Source: Solirubrobacterales bacterium (GTDB lineage Bacteria > Actinomycetota > Thermoleophilia > Solirubrobacterales > Solirubrobacteraceae). Taken from it: 40,749 bases of DNA. Location of the stretch: contig JAFAZB010000078.1 of NCBI GenBank assembly GCA_019240015.1, positions 1-40,749 of the forward strand, written 5' to 3'. Made by a program: the position numbers and the translations under genes. Below the pieces are notes generated by a model. That model worked only from the letters and a program-made list of their open reading frames with translations. It was not told where the DNA came from and ran no database searches. Each line of letters opens with the position of its first letter. The stretch's first letter is position 1. Shown here piece after piece: positions 19,799 through 27,548 of the stretch.

Positions 19799-19984
19799 TT
19801 AGGCCCCAGCCACCTGCGGCTGTTGCTGCGAGCTCGGGAGCTCGCGCAGGCTCGAGAGGAACAGCGTCTTGTCGATCCGGCCGTTGAAGATCGGGACCCC
19901 CAGCTCAATGCATTTGACGATTACGTCTCGACGCTCCAGACCAGACTCGCGCGCGAGCTCGGTGGGCGTCAGGTGATTGGCCAT
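19799..19984 (-). CDS. Small predicted DNA-binding (helix-turn-helix-like) protein
   Basis: 61 aa, not assigned to a named family. The N-terminal 'LTPTELARESGLERRDVIVKCIELGVPIFNGRIDKTLFL' reads like a compact helix-turn-helix of the kind at the start of MerR-type regulators or the IF2 N-domain, followed by a Gln-rich tail. It is probably real: the ATG at 19984 is preceded by a strong AGAAGGAGAGG ribosome site, and a promoter-like pair lies further upstream. It is divergent from the ECF sigma gene. A regulatory role is inferred only. Confidence 0.7.
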   Translation of the reverse strand: MANHLTPTELARESGLERRDVIVKCIELGVPIFNGRIDKTLFLSSLRELPSSQQQPQVAGA

Positions 19985-20024
19985 CGGTCCTCTCCTTCTG
20001 TTCGCCGGTCACTACATAGTCATA

Positions 20025-20053
20025 AGTATTGCGTGGCCGCCGGACGCTCTCAA
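20025..20053 (-). promoter_or_regulatory. Promoter for the 61-aa predicted DNA-binding protein
   Basis: Read on the minus strand, TTGAGA (20053-20048) and AATACT (20030-20025) are separated by exactly 17 bp; these match the -35 and -10 consensus at 5/6 and 4/6 positions. The region is noticeably A+T richer than its surroundings. The leader would be about 35 nt and includes the Shine-Dalgarno. Confidence 0.5.
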
Positions 20054-20200
20054 CACAGCGCGCGGGAAAGTGTTCGCTCTGAGGACGGTTTAAGGTGCTA
20101 GTGGGGCACTTTTTGTCAACTGCTGGAAAAATGGAGCTCAAGCGATACTGTTCATCCGCCCTTGCGGGTAACAGAGATTCCGGACTCCCCCGGATCGGTC

Positions 20201-21775
20201 ATGGCTCTGACCCTAAGCGCGACCCAAGCACCATCCTCGTGCTCGGAGCACGAGCTGGTCGCCGCGGTCAGACGAGGGGACGACCGAGCGTTCGAGGAGC
20301 TCTACTGCCGCTACGTCTCGCGCGTTGGCGCCTATGTGCGCGGCATGGTGCCGGACCACGCGCGGGCAGAGGACATCGTCCAGGAGGTGTTCATCTCGGC
20401 GCTGCGCCGGCTGCGGAAGACCGAGCGGTCGATCGTGTTCAAGCCGTGGATCTATGAGATCGCCAAGAACGCCTGCATCGACGAGTTCCGCCGCAGCAAG
20501 CGCGCCCGCGAGGTGCCGCTGGAAACGGACGACGAGCTGGCGGGGACCGACCGGCTGAAGCTCTCCAGCGCCGCGACGCCGGAGACGGCGATCGAGGGCA
20601 AGCAACGACTCGCTGATCTTCGCGGCGCGTTCGGCGTGCTCTCCGAGAGTCATCACAAGGTACTCGTGCTCCGGGAGCTGGAGGGGCTCTCCTATGGGGA
20701 GATCGGGCAGCGCCTCGGCATGTCCCGGCCGATGGTCGAGAGCACCCTGTTCCGGGCCCGCCGCCGCCTGAGCGAAGAGTACGAGGAGCTCGTCAGCGGG
20801 CGGCGCTGCGAGCAGGTGCAGGCGGTGATCGAAGACGGCGACGCGAGCTCCCCGCGAGCGCTCGGGATCAAGCAGCGCCGCCAGCTGGCCCGCCATCTCG
20901 CCCACTGCCAGGCGTGCCGGCGCGAGGCCCGGCTGGCGGGCTTCGACGAGTCGATCCTCAAGCCGCGCAGCCTCGCCGCCAAGATCGCCGCGCTGCTGCC
21001 GTTCCCTCTACTGCGACTGCGTCGCGGCGGCGGGCACGGCTCGGGCGGGGCCGCGGCGGGCTCTCACAAGCTGGCGGCGATCCAGGCGCTGCAGAACGCC
21101 ACGCGATTTGCGGATCCGTCCGCATCGCCGATCTCCGCGGGGCGCGCGGCCGCCGCGTTGGCTGCGCTGGCGGTCGCGGGGGCGGGTGGCGGGATCGTCA
21201 CAGGTCTCGCCCACCACGCAGGCCGATCCCATGGTCGCACGGGCGCCCTCGACGGCCGGGTCGTGCGGGCAGATGCGAGCTCCGCCGGCGCGAGCGGCGG
21301 CGCGGCGGCAACTGGATCGGCGTCGGGCGGGGCGCTGTTCTATGACTCGCTGCATGGACGAGGAGTTGGCCCCGGATCCTCAACGGCTTACGGGCCGATA
21401 CGCCTGGCGACGTTTGCGCCCCAGCGGGCCGTCGGCTCCGGGCCCTTCGTGACGAGCGGCCCCGCGACCCCGGGCGCGCCCGCCTCGTCAGCCGGCGGCG
21501 CGAATGCGGCCGCCACGAGCTCGGGCTCCGGCAACGCCGCGTCTGGCCTGCCGGGGGCGCCCGGGCCTAGCGCGCCTGGGGTCCACGGCTCCTCCCCACT
21601 TAGCTCGATCGGCTCCGTGCTGAGTCCACAGCAGCCAACTGGCGGCGCGGCCGCCAATGCACCGGCGGCATCTGGGTCGAGCGCCGGTGGCAGCGGCTCC
21701 ACCGAGAGCAACGGGTCAGCCGGCGGATCACAAGGACTCCCGCTACCCCAGCTGCATCTGCCCGGGATCGGCTAG
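20201..21775 (+). CDS. ECF-type sigma factor fused to a zinc anti-sigma-like motif, membrane segment and low-complexity tail
   Basis: 524 aa. Sigma region 2 spans about 17-103 ('EDIVQEVFISALRRLRK', 'PWIYEIAKNACIDEFRR') and region 4 about 134-195 ('VLVLRELEGLSYGEIGQRLGMSRPMVESTLFRARRRL'). Then comes H232-x3-C236-x2-C239, the ZAS pattern of zinc anti-sigma factors, a hydrophobic Ala/Gly segment about 315-336, and about 190 residues rich in Ala, Gly, Ser and Pro. It looks like sigma factor and membrane anchor/regulator in one chain. Start at ATG 20201 is preferred over TTG 20162. Genes controlled are unknown. Confidence 0.88.
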   Translation: MALTLSATQAPSSCSEHELVAAVRRGDDRAFEELYCRYVSRVGAYVRGMVPDHARAEDIVQEVFISALRRLRKTERSIVFKPWIYEIAKNACIDEFRRSKRAREVPLETDDELAGTDRLKLSSAATPETAIEGKQRLADLRGAFGVLSESHHKVLVLRELEGLSYGEIGQRLGMSRPMVESTLFRARRRLSEEYEELVSGRRCEQVQAVIEDGDASSPRALGIKQRRQLARHLAHCQACRREARLAGFDESILKPRSLAAKIAALLPFPLLRLRRGGGHGSGGAAAGSHKLAAIQALQNATRFADPSASPISAGRAAAALAALAVAGAGGGIVTGLAHHAGRSHGRTGALDGRVVRADASSAGASGGAAATGSASGGALFYDSLHGRGVGPGSSTAYGPIRLATFAPQRAVGSGPFVTSGPATPGAPASSAGGANAAATSSGSGNAASGLPGAPGPSAPGVHGSSPLSSIGSVLSPQQPTGGAAANAPAASGSSAGGSGSTESNGSAGGSQGLPLPQLHLPGIG

Positions 21776-21833
21776 GGCGGGCGGCCATCCGCGGGATCGG
21801 CTAGGGCGGGGGGCCATCCGCGGGATCGGCTAG
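21764..21833 (+). repeat. 29-bp tandem repeat spanning the sigma gene stop codon
   Basis: GGGATCGGCTAG recurs at 21764, 21793 and 21822, a strict 29-bp period, with two almost identical full units and one partial. The first unit contains the last codons and TAG of the sigma gene, so duplication began at the gene's 3' end; each copy repeats an in-phase-looking GGCTAG. Two-and-a-half copies without spacers exclude CRISPR. Confidence 0.85.
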
Positions 21834-21856
21834 CCGGCGGCGCCCCCGGGCTCCGA

Positions 21857-22507
21857 CTAGTCCACGGCCTGTAGCCACGCCAGCACCGCCAGCACGCGGC
21901 GGTGATCCTTGCTGGTCGCGGGAAGGTCGAGCTTCCAGAAGATGTTCGAGACGTGTTTCTCGATCGCGCGCTCGGTGACCACCAGCTCCGCTGCGATAGC
22001 GCTGTTGGAGCGACCCTCGGCCATCCGCGAGAGCACCTCTCGCTCCCGGGGTGTCAGCAACTCGAGCCGACCCTGCCGGTCTGGTCGCCCCAGAAGCCGC
22101 GCGACGGCTTCCGGATCGAGCGCCGTACCGCCGCCGGCGACTCTGCGCACGGCCTCGACGAACTGCTTGGGATCCGCGACGCGGTCCTTGAGCAGGTACC
22201 CGACGCCGCCCTCACCCGCGCTCAGCAGCTCGCGGGCATAGGTCTGCTCGACGTACTGGGAGAGGATCAGGATCGGGAGCCCCGGGATTTGCCGGCGCGC
22301 CTCGATCGCCATCTGAACCCCCTCGTCGCTGAAACTCGGCGGCAGTCGTACGTCCACTACGCACACGTCGGGCCGTTCACGGGCGATCGCGGCCAGAAAG
22401 GCGGCCGGATTGTCGACCGAGGCCGCCACCTCGAAGCCGTGATTGCCGAGCAAGCGCTCGAGCCCGTCGCGGACCAAGGCGTGGTCCTCGCAGAGGATCA
22501 CCCGCAC
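21857..22507 (-). CDS. Two-component response regulator, NarL/LuxR family
   Basis: 216 aa. The receiver domain has the acidic pair E7-D8, phospho-acceptor D52 in 'VCVVDVRLPP' and K107 in 'GYLLKDRV'. The C-terminal LuxR-type HTH is 'LLTPREREVLSRMAEGRSNSAIAAELVVTERAIEKHVSNIFWKL' (about 150-195), where TERAIEKHVS is the recognition helix. It overlaps the 3' end of the kinase gene by 10 bp; the two form one two-component system. Target genes are not evident. Confidence 0.95.
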   Translation of the reverse strand: MRVILCEDHALVRDGLERLLGNHGFEVAASVDNPAAFLAAIARERPDVCVVDVRLPPSFSDEGVQMAIEARRQIPGLPILILSQYVEQTYARELLSAGEGGVGYLLKDRVADPKQFVEAVRRVAGGGTALDPEAVARLLGRPDRQGRLELLTPREREVLSRMAEGRSNSAIAAELVVTERAIEKHVSNIFWKLDLPATSKDHRRVLAVLAWLQAVD

Positions 22508-23886
22508 GGGATCTCGGCCTTGACCGACGTCGGACCGCCGGGAGGGCTGCTCAGCTCGAGCCGTCCATCGAGCGCCCGAACGCGCTTGCGCAGCCCCGCC
22601 AGGCCGGCCCCCTGCGCGTTCGCGCCGCCCTTTCCGTCGTCGACGATCGTCGCGTCGAGCGCCGTTTCGGTGCGCTGGACCGAGACTCGTACGCTGGCCG
22701 CACCGCTGTGCTTGGCCGCATTGGTCAGCGCCTCGGCGACGACGAAGTACGCGGCAGTCTGGATCGTGTCGGGCGTGTTCTCGATGTCGCCGCGGAAAGT
22801 GAGCGTCACCGGGAGCGGAGCTCGATGCGCGAGGTCCTCGATCGCCGTCGCAAGCCCCCGGTCCTCGAGCAGCGCCGGCCGCAGCCCGCGCGATAGGTCG
22901 CGCAGCTCGCCGAGCGCGCTGAGCGCCTGATGGCGCGCCTTGCGGACCGTCTCGCGGGCGGCGTCGGGGTCCTTGGAGAGCTCTTCCTCGGCCATCCCGA
23001 GCTCCATCGCCAGTGCCACCAGGCGCGCCTGGGCGCCATCGTGGAGGTCACGTTCGATCCGCTCGAGCTGCTCGGTTCCCGCTTCGACGACGTCCGCCCG
23101 GCTGCTCGCCAGCTCCTGCACCCGGGCGTTCAACCGCTGACGCTCGGAGGGACCGAGGATCGAAGCGGCGAGTGCCGCATGACCCTTTGCAGCTCCGTGG
23201 TTGATCACCAGCGCCAGGGGCGTCAGCGCCAGACCGAGCGCGGTCGTCAGGAACGCCCAGCCAGTCGACGTCACCGTGTAGATACCGAGATTGAGCGTCG
23301 CGTACTGATGGTGAGGATCGGGGATCGCCCACCACCAGAGCGGCATCACGATATAGGCGAAGACCAGCGCCGTGAACGTCATCGTGGCGGTTGCAAGCAC
23401 GAATCCGAGGACCGAATCGAGCACGAGCCAGCCGCAGTCCTTCCACGTCTGGAGATCGCGCGTGATCGTCTCCACGCGCGCCCACAGACCACCGTTCGGC
23501 GGCTGGCGATAGAGCCCCGGGATCGGCCTGCGCAGCAGCCAGCCGGCCAGCCGCCGGTCCACCATCGCAGTTGTGCGAACCGCGTAGGCCGTGCCCACCC
23601 ATACCAGGAAGCCGACGATCAGGATCAGCAGCGGTGCGGTCACCGACACGCCGGCGATCCACACGACGAACGCCACGATGCTCATGCAGAACACCGCAAG
23701 CAGGTAGAGGAGGTCGCGAGCGACTGCCGTGAGGAGCGCGACTATGCGTCGAGGGAGGTCGGTGGTCGGTTCGCGGACGGAGATGTGGAGAGCCTCTGTG
23801 TTGTTCATGGCCATGATGATCGACACCACGATCGCATGCCGGAATACGGATGGCGCGTGGGATGGGGGTGGGGCTACCCCCACCAC
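22498..23886 (-). CDS. Membrane sensor histidine kinase (HisKA_3 type)
   Basis: 462 aa by the longest frame. The N-terminal half has four hydrophobic segments in two pairs separated by a cytoplasmic-looking stretch, resembling the 'putative sensor' domain of actinobacterial kinases. The dimerisation box 'LERIERDLHDGAQARLVALAMELGMAEE' holds the phospho-His, and the ATPase has the N box 'AEALTNAAKHSGA' and G box 'DDGKGG...GLAGLRKRV'. The start is uncertain: GTG 23886/23883 follows a GAGGAA, while ATG 23814 gives a protein without the Pro-rich leader. Partner of the downstream regulator. Confidence 0.92.
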   Translation of the reverse strand: MVGVAPPPSHAPSVFRHAIVVSIIMAMNNTEALHISVREPTTDLPRRIVALLTAVARDLLYLLAVFCMSIVAFVVWIAGVSVTAPLLILIVGFLVWVGTAYAVRTTAMVDRRLAGWLLRRPIPGLYRQPPNGGLWARVETITRDLQTWKDCGWLVLDSVLGFVLATATMTFTALVFAYIVMPLWWWAIPDPHHQYATLNLGIYTVTSTGWAFLTTALGLALTPLALVINHGAAKGHAALAASILGPSERQRLNARVQELASSRADVVEAGTEQLERIERDLHDGAQARLVALAMELGMAEEELSKDPDAARETVRKARHQALSALGELRDLSRGLRPALLEDRGLATAIEDLAHRAPLPVTLTFRGDIENTPDTIQTAAYFVVAEALTNAAKHSGAASVRVSVQRTETALDATIVDDGKGGANAQGAGLAGLRKRVRALDGRLELSSPPGGPTSVKAEIPCG

Positions 23887-23905
23887 TTCCTCACCGGTGT
23901 GCGCC

Positions 23906-23934
23906 TTGACTCGGGGTAATGCCCGTGATATTCC
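23906..23934 (+). promoter_or_regulatory. Candidate promoter for the MaoC-SDR-PaaI operon
   Basis: TTGACT (23906-23911) is followed after 17 bp by TATTCC (23929-23934). The -35 is strong (5/6), the -10 weak. It lies upstream of the preferred GTG start of the MaoC gene and overlaps the alternative ATG at 23919, which argues for the later start. Confidence 0.35.
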
Positions 23935-23990
23935 CTCCGCCCCGGACGCTGCCCGGAGGCGGGAGGCCGACCGATCCAGCGCCGACCCCC

Positions 23991-24446
23991 GTGACTGAGC
24001 CGCTCTACTTCGATGATCTCGACGTCGGTATGCAGTGGACGAGCGCCCGGCGCACGCTCACCGAAGCCGACATCGCCTCGTTCGCCGGCCTGTCGGGCGA
24101 CTACAACCCGTTGCACACCGATGAGGTGTTCGCGGCCGGCACGGGCTATGGCGGCCGCATCGCGCACGGCGCGCTGGTGCTCTCGATCGCGACCGGGCTT
24201 CGCCAACAGATGGGCCTCTTCAACGGCACGCTTCGTGGGCTGCTCGAGGTGCGCTCGTGGCGGTTCCTGGCCCCAGTGCGCGCCGGGGACACGCTCGAGG
24301 CGGTGACGACGATCACCGAGCTGCGGCCTACCAGCAAACCCGATCGTGGCGTGGTCGTCCAGGGTGTGGAGGTCAACAATCACAAAGGCGAGACGGTGCA
24401 GGCGGGCGAGCTCGTGACGCTGGTGCAGATACGGGACGGCGGGTGA
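23991..24446 (+). CDS. MaoC-type (R)-specific enoyl-CoA hydratase/dehydratase
   Basis: 151 aa from GTG 23991; the track start (ATG 23919) adds a Pro-rich 24-residue leader that does not look like the fold. This is a hot-dog hydratase: 'FAGLSGDYNPLHTDEVFA' contains the Asp-x4-His hydratase-2 catalytic pair and 'IAHGALVLSIATGL' follows. It would hydrate or dehydrate a beta-hydroxyacyl/enoyl-CoA. Its stop overlaps the next gene (GTGA), and a complete SDR follows, so the three genes are co-translated and probably act on the same intermediates. Confidence 0.87.
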   Translation: MTEPLYFDDLDVGMQWTSARRTLTEADIASFAGLSGDYNPLHTDEVFAAGTGYGGRIAHGALVLSIATGLRQQMGLFNGTLRGLLEVRSWRFLAPVRAGDTLEAVTTITELRPTSKPDRGVVVQGVEVNNHKGETVQAGELVTLVQIRDGG

Positions 24447-24823
24447 CGGCGCCGTTCGTGCACGCGGCGCCGCGTGGGGTCGGGATAGAGGGTCTCGAGG
24501 CAGCGCTGCTGGAAGCGTTCCAGCGACTGAGGGAGGCCCTGACCGCGGGTCGGCCGGCGGTCGTGATCGTGCGCGACGCCGATCTTCTCGGACACGGCGA
24601 TCCCGCTGACGCGGCGCTCGCCAACGGTCTGCTCGGATTGGTGCGGGCACTGGCGACCGAGGGAGCTCGCGAGCAATGGATCGTCAACGCGCTGGCGGTC
24701 GACGGCGAGGAGACCGACGAGGCCGCGCAGGACGTCTGGGTGCAGCGGCTGTCGGAGCCAGTTGGCGTCACCGGGGTGCTGATCAGACTTGGAGATCTGC
24801 ACCTCGGGCGGGTGCCCGTGTGA
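24443..24823 (+). CDS. Stand-alone degenerate SDR-like domain protein
   Basis: 126 aa, from GTG 24443 overlapping the MaoC stop; the track shows it only as the tail of the 24257 frame. It has no nucleotide-binding TGxxxGxG and no YxxxK, but 'AALANGLLGLVRALATEGAREQWIVNALAV' echoes the SDR helix and strand after the catalytic Lys (compare 'KSGLIGLTRALA...VRVNAIAP' next door). In mycobacterial HMwFabG (FabG4) a degenerate nucleotide-fold domain is fused in front of a ketoreductase; here a similar domain may be a separate gene. The GTGA overlap with the SDR supports a partner role. Assignment is inference. Confidence 0.65.
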   Translation: MTAPFVHAAPRGVGIEGLEAALLEAFQRLREALTAGRPAVVIVRDADLLGHGDPADAALANGLLGLVRALATEGAREQWIVNALAVDGEETDEAAQDVWVQRLSEPVGVTGVLIRLGDLHLGRVPV

Positions 24824-25530
24824 GCGGCGCTGCGATCGTGACCGGCGCCGCAGGAGCGCTCGGCAAGAGCATCGCGTCCCGGCTCCGCCGTGACCTCGGC
24901 GCGGTCCTGCTCGTCGACCTCGACGAGCAGAGCCTTGCGGGGGTCGCGGATTCGATCGGGGCACACTACGTGGCGACCGACCTGACCTCCGAGCAGGCAC
25001 CCGCGGCAGTTTGCGATGCGCTCGATCAGCAGGGGTGGGGCGTACAAGTGCTCGTCAACAACGCGGGGATCAACCGTGACGCGCGGGCCGGGTCGATGAC
25101 CGACGAGAACTTCACCACGGTGCTCCGGGTCGACCTGGTCGCGCCGGCGCGGCTCGCGCTCTCATTGCGTGGGCGCATGGGCGCTGGCGCTTCGGTCGTG
25201 AACATCGTCTCGCGCGCGGCGTTCGGGAACTTCGGCCAGAGCAACTATGTTGCTGCGAAATCAGGGCTGATCGGCCTGACGCGTGCGCTGGCGATCGACT
25301 GGGCACCGGATGTGCGCGTCAACGCGATCGCACCGGGGCTGGTGGACACGCCGATGACGGCGGGCATGCCGGAGAAGGTCCTCACGCGGATGGTCGAGCG
25401 AGTGCCCGCGGGGCGGATGGGCCAACCGGAGGAGATCGCGGAGGTCGTGGCGTTTCTGGCCTCGCCGGCCGCGTCCTACGTCACCGGCCAGACGGTGGTG
25501 GCATGTGGAGGCCGAAGCATCGGGCCATGA
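24820..25530 (+). CDS. Short-chain dehydrogenase/reductase (3-oxoacyl-CoA/ACP reductase-like)
   Basis: 236 aa from GTG 24820, overlapping the previous stop. The Rossmann motif 'AAIVTGAAGALGKSIA' (TGxxxxxG), 'LVNNAGINRD' and the catalytic 'SNYVAAKSGL' (YxxxK) with the upstream Ser in 'NIVSRAAFG' are all present; the ending 'GQTVVACGGRSIGP' is like FabG4-type enzymes. It probably interconverts 3-hydroxyacyl-CoA and 3-oxoacyl-CoA. The track's longer frame runs back through the preceding gene. Confidence 0.92.
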   Translation: MSGAAIVTGAAGALGKSIASRLRRDLGAVLLVDLDEQSLAGVADSIGAHYVATDLTSEQAPAAVCDALDQQGWGVQVLVNNAGINRDARAGSMTDENFTTVLRVDLVAPARLALSLRGRMGAGASVVNIVSRAAFGNFGQSNYVAAKSGLIGLTRALAIDWAPDVRVNAIAPGLVDTPMTAGMPEKVLTRMVERVPAGRMGQPEEIAEVVAFLASPAASYVTGQTVVACGGRSIGP

Positions 25531-25967
25531 CGGATCGCCTCTGGGACTCACTCGACCTGCCCGCTCCGTTGGTTCCGTTCGAGCAGACCTTCGAGGGGTT
25601 CCTGGGCCTCGAATGGCTCGAGTTGAGTCCACGCTCGGCGCACGTCCGATTCGAGGTTCGGGACGATCTAAAGCAGCCGCTGGGTCTGCTTCACGGCGGG
25701 ATCTACTGCTCGGTGGCGGAAACGGTCGCCTCGGTCGCGACGGTGCGCGCCGTGTGGCGAGAGGACCGCACGGGCTCGGGCATGAGCAACTCGGCAAGCT
25801 TCCTGCGGCCGATCACCGAGGGCCTCGTCGACGTTCGTGCACGGGCACGCCATTGTGGCGAACGCGAGTGGTTCTGGGGCATCGAGTTCTGTGACGAGGC
25901 GCAGCGCAGATGCGCGCTCGTCGACGTGACGATCGCGGTGCGCCCGTTTCGCTGGCCGCCGCGATGA
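25527..25967 (+). CDS. PaaI-type hot-dog acyl-CoA thioesterase
   Basis: 146 aa from ATG 25527 (ATGA overlap with the SDR stop); the frame start at 25503 lies inside the SDR gene. 'LKQPLGLLHGGIYCSVAETVASVATV' is the HGG..-E/D motif of PaaI-like thioesterases, and 'GSGMSNSASFLRPITEGLVDVRARARHCG' follows as in the family. In Paa pathways PaaI frees CoA from dead-end ring-hydroxylated aryl-CoA, which fits this neighbourhood. Substrate is not proved. Confidence 0.87.
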   Translation: MTDRLWDSLDLPAPLVPFEQTFEGFLGLEWLELSPRSAHVRFEVRDDLKQPLGLLHGGIYCSVAETVASVATVRAVWREDRTGSGMSNSASFLRPITEGLVDVRARARHCGEREWFWGIEFCDEAQRRCALVDVTIAVRPFRWPPR

Positions 25968-26041
25968 CGTCCTTCCAGCGGTCTGCATCCAAGCGCGATC
26001 AGGTCCACGATCGGTCTGGCACAGCGAACGTCCCGATAGTG

Positions 26042-26069
26042 GGTTTCGAAACCATACTCTAGGGTATGG
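26042..26069. promoter_or_regulatory. Two overlapping palindromes upstream of aldehyde dehydrogenase 1 (operator candidate)
   Basis: GGTTTCGAAACC (26042-26053) is a perfect 12-bp palindrome. Overlapping it by 2 bp, CCATACtCTAGgGTATGG (26052-26069) is an 18-bp palindrome with one mismatched pair. They lie 22-49 bp before the ATG, in an A+T-rich patch within a 123-bp gap. TAGGGT inside the second could be a -10. The arrangement is what a dimeric repressor or activator site over a promoter looks like; the regulator is not identified. Confidence 0.55.
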
Positions 26070-26090
26070 CCAAATAAAAAAGGAGCGAGC

Positions 26091-27536
26091 ATGGTGCAGA
26101 TGCTGATCGCCGGTGAGCGCGAGGCAGCGCGCTCCGGCGAGGAGATCGAGGTCCTGAATCCGGCCACCGAGGAGGTCCTCGAATCGGTCCCCAGCGCCGG
26201 ATCCGCAGATGTCGATCGGGCGGTGCAGGCGGCCGATCGAGCGTTCAAGGAGTGGCGCGAGACAGACGCCGAGGAACGCGCCGCGAAGCTGCGTGCGTTC
26301 GCCGAGTTGGTGAAGGCGAATCGCAAGGAGCTCAGCGAGACGATCACGCAGGAGCAGGGCAAGCCGGCGATGGAGGCGGGAGGCGAGGTCCAGCACTTCG
26401 TGCACGGGCTCGAGTACTACGCAGATCTCGCGACCAAGGTCCGCGGGGTCTATCAGCCGCTGCCCTCGACCCTCGGTCGGAGCTACGGCATGGTCGTCCG
26501 CCGACCGGTCGGCGTCTGCGTCGGCATCGTGCCGTCGAACTTCCCCCTGACCCTGACCGGAACCAAGCTCGGGCCTGCCCTGGCCGCGGGCAACACGATC
26601 GTGTTGAAGCCGTCTGAGGACACCCCGCTCGCGATGCTGCGGCTCGCGGAGTTGCTGATCGAGGCGGAGATTCCGGCCGGGGTCGTAAACGTCGTGACGG
26701 GCGGCGCCGAGACGGGCGAGGCGCTCATCAAGCATCCGCTGGTGCGCCGGATCGCGTTCACCGGCTCGACCGCTACGGGGAAGAAGATCATGCAGCTCGC
26801 CGCGCCAGAGATGAAGCGCGTGACCCTCGAGCTCGGTGGATCTGATCCGGTGATCGTGTGCCCCGACGCCGATCTGAAGGGCGCTGTCAAAACAGCGTTG
26901 ATCGCGCGATTCTGGAACGCCGGGCAAGGCTGTCTTGCCGGCAAGCGGCTGCTCGTGTTCGACGAGGTCTACGACGATTTCATGAGCGCCCTGCTCGAGG
27001 GCGTCAAGCGCTACGAACCGGGCGTAGGCTGGGAGAAGCCCGAGAAGCCGAAGATCCGCATCGGGCCGCTTACCACCGACCGTCAGCGCCAGCTCGTGAT
27101 GGATCAGCTCCAGGACGCCCTCGATGGGGGCGGCGAGCTGCTCTACGGGGGCGACCCCCCCGAGGAGCCCGACCGAGGCTACTTCCTCACCCCGACCGTG
27201 ATCCAGAACCCACCGACCGACTCGCGCGTCGCCACCGAAGAGGTGTTCGGTCCCGTGTTGCCGGTGTGGCGCGTGGGCTCGCTGGACGAGGCGCTCGAAC
27301 GCGCCAACGACACGGAGTACGGGCTCGGATCATCGGTCTGGACGCACGACGTCCGGATCATCAACCGAGTCTCACAGGAGCTCGATGCCGGGATGACGTG
27401 GGTCAACCAGAACCATTTCGGTTACGACGAGCTCCCCTTCGGCGGCGTCAAGCAGAGCGGGTACGGCAAGGAGCACGGCATCGAGGCGATGGACTACTAC
27501 TTCGAGGACAAGTCCGTCGTTGTCGGCGGCCTCTAG
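26091..27536 (+). CDS. NAD(P)-dependent aldehyde dehydrogenase (1)
   Basis: 481 aa, normal for the family. N150 ('VPSNFPLT'), K173 ('VLKPSED'), general base E247 ('LELGGSDP') and nucleophile C281 ('NAGQGCLAGKR') are all in place. The ending 'FGYDELPFGGVKQSGYGKEHG' is usual for succinate-semialdehyde/aldehyde dehydrogenases. A clear AAGGAG site precedes the ATG. It heads an operon with a crotonase and an FAD reductase. It would oxidise an aldehyde intermediate to an acid; which one cannot be told. Confidence 0.93.
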   Translation: MVQMLIAGEREAARSGEEIEVLNPATEEVLESVPSAGSADVDRAVQAADRAFKEWRETDAEERAAKLRAFAELVKANRKELSETITQEQGKPAMEAGGEVQHFVHGLEYYADLATKVRGVYQPLPSTLGRSYGMVVRRPVGVCVGIVPSNFPLTLTGTKLGPALAAGNTIVLKPSEDTPLAMLRLAELLIEAEIPAGVVNVVTGGAETGEALIKHPLVRRIAFTGSTATGKKIMQLAAPEMKRVTLELGGSDPVIVCPDADLKGAVKTALIARFWNAGQGCLAGKRLLVFDEVYDDFMSALLEGVKRYEPGVGWEKPEKPKIRIGPLTTDRQRQLVMDQLQDALDGGGELLYGGDPPEEPDRGYFLTPTVIQNPPTDSRVATEEVFGPVLPVWRVGSLDEALERANDTEYGLGSSVWTHDVRIINRVSQELDAGMTWVNQNHFGYDELPFGGVKQSGYGKEHGIEAMDYYFEDKSVVVGGL

Positions 27537-27548
27537 AGAGGAGGGACG

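Noticed and set aside
21764-21833. CRISPR-like 29-bp periodicity
   Set aside because: The units are contiguous with no spacers and there are only about 2.4 copies, so it is a simple tandem repeat.
23919-23990. ATG 23919 as the start of the MaoC gene
   Set aside because: It overlaps the candidate -10 region and adds a Pro-rich leader not seen in the fold; GTG 23991 is preferred, though not proved.
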